DNA of 64,000 bases from an uncultured Prevotellaceae bacterium (GTDB lineage: Bacteria; Bacteroidota; Bacteroidia; Bacteroidales; Bacteroidaceae). Positions 58,748 to 64,000 of the stretch are shown here, piece by piece (the first letter of the stretch is position 1; each line of letters begins with the position of its first letter). Under the pieces are notes generated by a model. That model saw nothing but the letters and a program-made list of their open reading frames with translations. It ran no database searches and was not told the DNA's origin. Position numbers and translations under genes: made by a program. The stretch lies in the NCBI GenBank assembly GCA_902769705.1, contig CACXPX010000021.1, forward strand, positions 23,772 to 87,771, in the 5' to 3' direction.

Positions 58748-60430
58748 ATGACGGATTTCCTCATCTACGACCTGAAGGTTGCGGTGTTGCTGGTGGTGTT
58801 CTATCTGTTTTGGCAACTGCTGGCTTCCCACGAAACTTTCCATCGGCTCAACCGAATGGTGTTGCTTTCAACGATTGTGCTATCGTTGACGCTACCTTTG
58901 TGTGTTGTAACGTTTCATAAGACGGTTGAGGTAGCTGAACTTCCTTCAAAATCCTCTACTTCGATTCTTCCGAATGAAGCGGGAAACCCTGACTTGCAAC
59001 AGACAACGATAGGGGGAATTCATGAAAGGGAAGGAGTGGATTGGCGAGGACTTCTTGAAGGTCCGTCTGGTAGTGTGTTGTTCCTGCTCTATTTGTCGGG
59101 TGCTGTCTTCTGCTTTGCGCGTACATTATATTCTATATATAGCGTGCGACGACTCATTAGCAAGTGTGAACTACACGATGCACCTCAGTTGACTCAGTTG
59201 GCTGGCGGCAAGGTGGTTGTAGCTGTGGCTGAAAAAGATGTAACGCCTTTCAGTTGGATGCGAACCATCATCATGAATCAAACCGATTTTGAAGAAAGCA
59301 ATGCTGCACTCTTGGCTCATGAGTGTGGGCATATTCGAAATCATCATTCTGTCGACGTGCTATTCGTTGATGTTCTAACGGCTTTGCAATGGTTCAATCC
59401 CGTAGTGTGGTTTTTGCGCCAAGATTTGCGCACCATCCACGAGTATGAAGCCGATGCAGCTGTTGTCTCTCAAGGATTCAACCGTTATCAATATCTCCAA
59501 CTGTTAATCCGAAAGGCTGCTGGCTGTGGCGGGTACTCCATCGCCAACGGTATCAACGACAGTACCCTCAAAAAACGAATTACCATGATGCTAAAGAACA
59601 AAACCCCGAAGCACGGTTGGATGCGGTTGCTCTATATCGTGCCTGTTGTCGCCTTGTCGTTGGTTGCAACGGCCAAGACGGTGGTGGAATATAGGCTACC
59701 TTCACTTACTGCTGAAAGAGTTGCCAATGATAGCATTCTCGTTGCTATCGATGGTGGCGGCTGTTACACCAGTTTGGATGAACTATCAAAGAAGGTAAAA
59801 CCTGAAGAAATTGACAATATCAGCGTAATCAAAGGCAAAGCTGTTGCTGATGTCTTTGGTGAAGAACGTGTTAAGAATGGATTTGTCGTCATCGAGACAA
59901 AAGCCCACAAACAGCAACTGGAACAAACACCGCCCGATACAGCTATGTTTAATGGCGAACGCGACGCCCTCGCAAGAGCTTATGCCATCCATCTGAAAGA
60001 CCCGAAGCAGATAAGTGATGTGCTGAAGAAAGGAAGGGTAGCCTCGGCTCCAGAACTCGACTACGACGGAGGCTTCAATGCCTTCTTGGCTAACAATCTG
60101 AGATACCCGGCTCCGGCACGCGATTACGGTGTTACAGGCAATTTGATGATTGCCTTTCGTGTGAATACCGACGGTACTACAACCAATCCGCATCTCGTAA
60201 CGAATAATATGAAAGGTGAGGTGGAGTACACGGGCTCTGTGGTATACGGTTATAAGAATGTCAATATCCAAAAGCCCAATGACGAACAGCAGAAGGATGC
60301 CGAAGATGCACTTCTTAGCGAGGTGCAGCGAGTGCTGAAGAAGGCTCCGAAGTGGAAGCCTGCCTGCAACGCTGAAGGCGAGCCGATGTCGGTCACGATT
60401 TCGTTCCCCGTCATTTTCCATCTCAAATAG
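58748..60430 (+). CDS. M56 (BlaR1-type) membrane metallopeptidase with TonB-like C-terminus
   Basis: 560 aa. Helices near 9-27, 37-55 and 108-125, then the zinc site HECGH (His191, Glu192, His195) with the downstream EYEADAAVV, and a further helix near 291-312 (LLYIVPVVALSLVAT). The periplasmic part has two modules: a short plug-like segment (EEIDNISVIKGKAVADVFGEERVKNGFVVIETK) and a C-terminal TonB-like domain (FNAFLANNLRYPAPARDYGVTGNLMIAFRVNTDGT..). The peptidase senses an envelope signal and would cleave the BlaI repressor encoded upstream. There is no penicillin-binding sensor domain as in true BlaR1, so the signal is unknown. Confidence 0.88.
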   Translation: MTDFLIYDLKVAVLLVVFYLFWQLLASHETFHRLNRMVLLSTIVLSLTLPLCVVTFHKTVEVAELPSKSSTSILPNEAGNPDLQQTTIGGIHEREGVDWRGLLEGPSGSVLFLLYLSGAVFCFARTLYSIYSVRRLISKCELHDAPQLTQLAGGKVVVAVAEKDVTPFSWMRTIIMNQTDFEESNAALLAHECGHIRNHHSVDVLFVDVLTALQWFNPVVWFLRQDLRTIHEYEADAAVVSQGFNRYQYLQLLIRKAAGCGGYSIANGINDSTLKKRITMMLKNKTPKHGWMRLLYIVPVVALSLVATAKTVVEYRLPSLTAERVANDSILVAIDGGGCYTSLDELSKKVKPEEIDNISVIKGKAVADVFGEERVKNGFVVIETKAHKQQLEQTPPDTAMFNGERDALARAYAIHLKDPKQISDVLKKGRVASAPELDYDGGFNAFLANNLRYPAPARDYGVTGNLMIAFRVNTDGTTTNPHLVTNNMKGEVEYTGSVVYGYKNVNIQKPNDEQQKDAEDALLSEVQRVLKKAPKWKPACNAEGEPMSVTISFPVIFHLK

Positions 60431-60500
60431 TAGCGTTTCAATTAGGTGCGTAAAAGTGCCGTTACGTTTAGTTAGTTTGTTAGAGATGCATCTACAAGAA

Positions 60501-60556
60501 GCTCCAGCGTTGCTCGTGAAGAGTAGGCTGGAGTTGCTTTGTTCTTGTTAGGATTT
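60501..60556 (+). terminator. weak terminator after the M56 gene
   Basis: CTCCAGC (60501-60507) pairs with GCTGGAG (60536-60542), followed by a T-rich TTGCTTTGTTCTTG stretch. The loop is long, so support is moderate. Confidence 0.45.
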
Positions 60557-60659
60557 GCAAAAGGAATTTCGCTCGAAATCAATGTGTCAGCAAAGGGTCG
60601 TGTTTTGTGACAAATTGTAAAGCAAAAGGCGGTTTTAAATAACCGTTTTGTTGGGATTT

Positions 60660-60791
60660 TTTACTTATCATCTGATTTTCCCATAGCTATGCTTTGACCG
60701 CCTCAAAGCTATGCTTTGACCGTCTCATAGCTATGCTTTGACAAGCTCAAAGCATAGCTTACACTTTGTCATTTGTATGCTCTGGCTTTTC
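60660..60791. repeat. 22-bp phased array, locus 5 (six units)
   Basis: Units begin at 60660, 60682, 60704, 60726, 60748 and 60770. Three share the word AGCTATGCTT followed by TGAC, while the unit at 60748 carries the same word reverse-complemented (AAAGCATAGCTT) in the same phase. It lies in the 390-base gap between the convergent M56 and LolA-like genes; apart from the weak terminator I see nothing else there. Confidence 0.82.
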
Positions 60792-60818
60792 AGTCTTTTG
60801 TAGCGGATGAAATTGGAG

Positions 60819-61445
60819 TCACTCTCCGCGTTTGTCGATGACCTTGTAGCTGGTGTATTGCTTGGCGGGAAACTTGAAAATGGCATCGCTGATGTTACCG
60901 CTCTTGAAGTTGGTGATGTTGATGTGAGCCCAAAACAGCGCCACTTTGATGCGTAGGTTGATGGGCACACGCGTTTGTTTGTCGATGAGTGCCTTTACGA
61001 TTTTCATTCCTTTGCGTCCGGGTTTCAACTTCAGCGTAAGCAGATAACCGCCTTCAGCATTCTCAACAGAGTAGGTATAGTCGTCGGGCGAAAACTTGAA
61101 GTTGCTCGAATATTTGTCCTTCTTGTCGGATGTGGCGTCGAAGATGCTGACAGTTTTCTTCCTATTGTCCACCAATGTATGTGTAACACCATCGTTCCAA
61201 GCAACGTAGCGGCTTTCCACGAATTTACTTTTTTTCCCTTTATAGCAGATAGAGCCCCGGGCCTTGTAGACGCCAACCAAGTTAACATCATAGTTGAGTG
61301 AACATCCTTGCGCGCCAAACACCATGTTGTAGGTCCGGTCGAACATCTGTCGCGCTTGCCGCGAATTGGGAGTTTCTTGTGCCGAAAGGAAACACGGGAT
61401 GGCCAACAAAATGATGGCAAACAACCAGTGGGTGTATGTTTTCAT
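60819..61445 (-). CDS. LolA-like periplasmic protein
   Basis: 208 aa with a signal peptide (MKTYTHWLFAIILLAIPCFLSA). The pattern of strands (SLNYDVNLVGVYKARGSICYKGKKSKFVESRYVAWNDG, TVSIFDATSDKKDKYSSNFKFSPDDYTYSVEN, GYLLTLKLKPGRKGMKIVKALID) is the half-barrel of the LolA/LppX family, which binds lipoproteins or lipids. Typical LolA genes have a stronger conserved arginine site, so this is a relative rather than certain LolA. It lies 9 bases behind the GH27 gene on the same strand, an unexpected neighbour. Confidence 0.7.
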   Translation of the reverse strand: MKTYTHWLFAIILLAIPCFLSAQETPNSRQARQMFDRTYNMVFGAQGCSLNYDVNLVGVYKARGSICYKGKKSKFVESRYVAWNDGVTHTLVDNRKKTVSIFDATSDKKDKYSSNFKFSPDDYTYSVENAEGGYLLTLKLKPGRKGMKIVKALIDKQTRVPINLRIKVALFWAHINITNFKSGNISDAIFKFPAKQYTSYKVIDKRGE

Positions 61446-61454
61446 TCTTTTCAG

Positions 61455-63194
61455 TTATTGGTGCAGTATTTTTTGTCCGTTTGTGATAACGATTCCGCGT
61501 GTCTGATTGGGATTGATGCGGCGGCCTTGCAAATCGTATGTGGGAGCATCGTTGTCGGGTGTCATCGTTATGTTTCCGATAGCTGATGGTTCTGTCAGCT
61601 TCAGCTCCATATAGTCGATGTCGGGCATCCAGCCTGTTGCATTGCTCAAACGGATGATATTGTAACCTTTTTCGAGGTTGATGTCAATATTCCGACGTCC
61701 CACAGTGCTCCAACCGCCCGAGTTCACATTGACGGTTTGCACTTTCTTGCTGTTCACGCTGACGGTGATGTTGCGGTTTTCGCCGCTGATGTAAGCAATT
61801 GTCAGCCGATATTTTCCGCCATTGTCGGAATAGACGTTGCGCCATTGAAGGTCGTTCTGCTCGCTCTGTCCCAGCCAACCAGCCTTATAACCCGCCGAAC
61901 AGTAGTCGGCTGCCTCGTAGATGCCAGTTTTTTCGGCTTGGTTGTTCTTTATTTCCTGATAGTCGCTGATATAGGCAGTTTCGGCTTCATAGCGGGTGCG
62001 TTCCAAGCGTGTTTCGCCTTCGGCTACATAGATGCGTGTTCCGTGAGCGGGAATAGTGACTTCATATTGGTTTTCAAAGTCGCCCAAGTCCTTTTTCTGG
62101 AATACGTCGCGCAGTTGAACTTTTCCTGCTAAGTCTATTTGGCTGAACTTTATCGTGGCGGCTCGTGCATTATCGTTGGGGTTGTATAAGGCAAAAGCAC
62201 GTTTTGTTCCGTTCTGAGTCTCTATGTCTTTCACAAGGATGTGACAACCGTTCGTCAAACCAGCCACGTAGGCTTGTTGGTAGAGTGGGTCTTGGTTCAA
62301 TGCGATGAGTTCCTTGTTTTTCAGTAGGGTGAGCGTTTGTGACTTGATGTTGGTCATATCGCAGCCAATAAGCAAAGGCGAAGCCATAATGCACCACATG
62401 CCGAAGTGTGTCTTGTCTTCCTCAACAGAGAGCGAACGGCCAACTTCGAGCATATCCATATCGTTGAAATGACCATCATGACAGTAGGCGCTCAAGTATA
62501 GGTTTTCAGCTAGAATATCCTTTACTGAGCCCCATGAGTTATTGATGTCGCCTGTAGTGCGCCACGAGAATGCAACTTCACTGACCCATGTCCCAGGATA
62601 GGCCCAACGGCAGGCATTCATGCGCACATCGGTACGTCCCGTGTTCTTGATGGCTTGACTGATGGCAGTATAACGCTGTTGCTCGTCCAGCACCAGATGG
62701 TCTTCGTTGTGATAGTAGGAACCGCCACAAAAATCAACTTTGATAAAGTCGAAACCGCAGTCGTTGAAGAAGTAGTCAGCGTCTTGTTGGTCGTGCTCAT
62801 AGAGCCCTACGCCTTTTCCTGTAGCATCGCCGTTGAACATGCTGCCACAGGTATTTCGTCCTGCATCGCTGTAGATACCGGCCTTGAGCCCTTTGGAGTG
62901 GATATATTCGACAATAGGTTTCAGACCGTTCGGAAAGCGAGTCTTGTGGATAAGCAAGTGTCCGTCGGTCTTGTCGCGTCCGCCAAAATAGCCGTCGTCG
63001 ATATTTATGTGGTCGAATCCCACATCTTTTAGGCCTTTCGATACCATTGCATCGGCTTGGCGTTTGATGAGGTTCTCGTTGATATTCACACCATATGTGT
63101 TCCATGAACTCCACCCCATAGTAGGGCCGTCTTGAGCCAAAAGAGTGGTTGTGAACATGAATGCGACCACTATGAATAACAGTTTTCTGTTCAT
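61455..63194 (-). CDS. secreted alpha-galactosidase, GH27 family
   Basis: 579 aa with a signal peptide (MNRKLLFIVVAFMFTTTLLAQ). The GH27 barrel shows GWSSWNTYG, HINIDDGYFGG, the nucleophile Asp154 in FIKVDFCGGSYY and the acid/base Asp216 in RTTGDINNSWGS. A beta-sandwich of the barrel end is followed by a CBM6/35-like module (about residues 415-550, RYEAETAYI to MELKLTEP). The last 30 residues (PTYDLQGRRINPN..GIVITNGQKIL) match the C-terminal tail seen on many secreted Prevotella proteins and thought to be a sorting signal. The frame runs upstream to 63488, but the promoter box at 63224-63231 shows ATG 63194 to be the start. Confidence 0.9.
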   Translation of the reverse strand: MNRKLLFIVVAFMFTTTLLAQDGPTMGWSSWNTYGVNINENLIKRQADAMVSKGLKDVGFDHINIDDGYFGGRDKTDGHLLIHKTRFPNGLKPIVEYIHSKGLKAGIYSDAGRNTCGSMFNGDATGKGVGLYEHDQQDADYFFNDCGFDFIKVDFCGGSYYHNEDHLVLDEQQRYTAISQAIKNTGRTDVRMNACRWAYPGTWVSEVAFSWRTTGDINNSWGSVKDILAENLYLSAYCHDGHFNDMDMLEVGRSLSVEEDKTHFGMWCIMASPLLIGCDMTNIKSQTLTLLKNKELIALNQDPLYQQAYVAGLTNGCHILVKDIETQNGTKRAFALYNPNDNARAATIKFSQIDLAGKVQLRDVFQKKDLGDFENQYEVTIPAHGTRIYVAEGETRLERTRYEAETAYISDYQEIKNNQAEKTGIYEAADYCSAGYKAGWLGQSEQNDLQWRNVYSDNGGKYRLTIAYISGENRNITVSVNSKKVQTVNVNSGGWSTVGRRNIDINLEKGYNIIRLSNATGWMPDIDYMELKLTEPSAIGNITMTPDNDAPTYDLQGRRINPNQTRGIVITNGQKILHQ

Positions 63195-63223
63195 TTGTTT
63201 TAATGATTTTGTTTTTGACGGTG

Positions 63224-63231
63224 CAAAGATA
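63224..63231 (-). promoter_or_regulatory. promoter box of the GH27 gene
   Basis: TATCTTTG on the minus strand, 30 bases before ATG 63194. It rules out the long upstream extension of the frame. Confidence 0.55.
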
Positions 63232-63280
63232 CAATTTTTTTGGGAAAGTAAACGAAAGATGAAAAATATCTCGCCTTTGG

Positions 63281-63312
63281 TTGTGAAGATTCGAGATATT
63301 TCTTTATTTTTG
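63281..63312 (+). promoter_or_regulatory. promoter of the 195-aa gene
   Basis: TTG (63281-63283), 21-base spacer, TATTTTTG (63305-63312). The transcript would start only some 6-15 bases before the ATG. Confidence 0.7.
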
Positions 63313-63323
63313 CAATCTAATAT

Positions 63324-63911
63324 ATGGAAATGAACGACGAAGAGGCAAGGCTGGTTGAAGAAATTCGCACACGGGTGCAGATGCTTCAGCGTATGGGACG
63401 GAACGACCTTTTGCTCCGTGCTATCGGTGTGCCTGCGCTTGAGGAATTGCGCATTGAGGCAGCTCGTGGCAATTTGAGTCCTCTGCATATAACAAGCGAC
63501 TATCGTTTTTTTCTCACCTTATATAATAATATAGAGGTGGAACTGCCCCCACTTCATAAAGCCGTCTATCTGCTTTTCCTCCATCACCCTGAAGGGATTG
63601 AATTCAAAAAGTTGGTTGACTATCGTGGTGAATTGCTTCATTGGTATAAGGAAACATCGAGATGGATGAGCTTGGCCAAGATAGAGGAGGGTGTTGACCG
63701 CATAGTTGATCCGCTGGATAATGCTATCAATGAGAAGTGTTCTCGTATCAAAAAAGCGTTTTCTGATTTGATGGACGAATATCGCGCTTCGTATTACATT
63801 ATCAGTAGCCATACGAAACGTCATTTGGCGGGTTCTGCAAAAGTGTGGTATGAACGCTTAAAAGTCATAACTTTACCTCGCGAACTGGTTATTTTTGATA
63901 ATTTCTCTTGA
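63324..63911 (+). CDS. soluble protein of unknown function
   Basis: 195 aa, no signal peptide or membrane helix. Mostly helical and charged (ARLVEEIRTRVQMLQRMGRNDLLLRAI, VPALEELRIEAARGNLSPLHIT), with a central PPLHKAVYLLFLHHPEGIEFKKLVDYRGELLHWYKE and a conserved-looking WMSLAKIEEGVDRIVDPLDNAINEKCSRIKKAFSDLM. The end is a beta strand region (ASYYIISSHTKRHLAG). I do not recognise a family. ATG 63330 is an alternative start that would leave a slightly longer leader. It is divergent from the GH27 gene. Confidence 0.7.
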   Translation: MEMNDEEARLVEEIRTRVQMLQRMGRNDLLLRAIGVPALEELRIEAARGNLSPLHITSDYRFFLTLYNNIEVELPPLHKAVYLLFLHHPEGIEFKKLVDYRGELLHWYKETSRWMSLAKIEEGVDRIVDPLDNAINEKCSRIKKAFSDLMDEYRASYYIISSHTKRHLAGSAKVWYERLKVITLPRELVIFDNFS

Positions 63912-63967
63912 TTTGTGTCAAGAATTCGGAAAATTTTTCATTTGGTGTGAATTTTTTCGTGAAAATA

Positions 63968-63999
63968 TTTGGTGGCAATTTTATTTTGTTGTACCTTTG
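63968..63999 (+). promoter_or_regulatory. promoter of a gene beyond the right edge
   Basis: TTTG (63968-63971), 20-base spacer, TACCTTTG (63992-63999). The gene it drives lies outside the window. Confidence 0.7.
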
Positions 64000-64000
64000 C

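Noticed and set aside
1-64000. Insertion sequences, prophage genes, tRNA or rRNA genes
   Set aside because: No transposase, integrase, phage structural gene, or tRNA or rRNA sequence could be recognised on either strand.

Overview
This window comes from a member of the Bacteroidales, most like Prevotella and relatives. The signs are promoters of the Bacteroidetes type (a TAnnTTTG box with TTG or TTTG usually 20 bases upstream) before about 20 genes, a sigma-factor/DUF4974/TonB-receptor signalling set, a DUF4492 gene ahead of cydAB, and a YDLQGRR-type tail on a secreted glycosidase. I see no rRNA, tRNA, insertion sequence, prophage or CRISPR array. About 53 protein genes are supported.

Layout. 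1-11.6 kb (all minus strand): an alpha-2-macroglobulin-like giant protein, a DUF1573 protein, ispH, then three glycosidases (GH2, GH29 and the start of a GH127). 11.8-13.6 kb: three small membrane-protein genes including an MFS carrier. 14.2-25.1 kb (minus): an almost unbroken run of eleven genes: MATE efflux pump, cytidylate-kinase-like protein, phosphoesterase, small membrane protein, rfbB, a duplicated membrane protein, purT, a sugar ketoisomerase-like cupin, a FemAB-like acyltransferase, a DUF6057-like membrane protein and a haem-motif beta-propeller lipoprotein. 25.3-34 kb: an esterase with a strange Gly/Pro/Gln-rich insert, a TonB receptor with its sigma/anti-sigma pair, a subtilase and xseAB. 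34-40.8 kb: an outer-membrane barrel, ilvE, trmB, a candidate non-coding RNA, a shortened GH115 protein and an Mrp ATPase. 41.4-47.6 kb (minus): a TolC/HlyD/ABC-2 permease export cluster and a coiled-coil protein. 48-51 kb: DUF4492-cydA-cydB. 51.1-56.3 kb: twin lipoproteins, a cyclophilin, a membrane protein and a membrane phosphoesterase. 56.4-60.4 kb: a stand-alone, divergent ftsZ, then a BlaI/M56-peptidase pair. 60.8-64 kb: a LolA-like protein, a GH27 alpha-galactosidase and an unknown protein.

The most unusual signal lies between the genes. Five intergenic regions, spread over 47 kb, carry arrays of degenerate units that are each exactly 22 bp long. Every unit shares a thin frame (CA at positions 1-2, usually TGAC at 14-17) around an 11-bp word drawn from a small shared vocabulary, sometimes in reverse complement but still in phase. 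I know of no named repeat class that fits. Other dispersed elements include palindromic inserts read in frame inside unrelated proteins, a perfect 32-bp inverted repeat around the two permease genes, and a 90-bp element with constant ends and a variable core. The RNA locus at 37.1-37.3 kb has a promoter, a 19-codon open frame, competing hairpins and two terminator-like hairpins, but no downstream gene on its strand.
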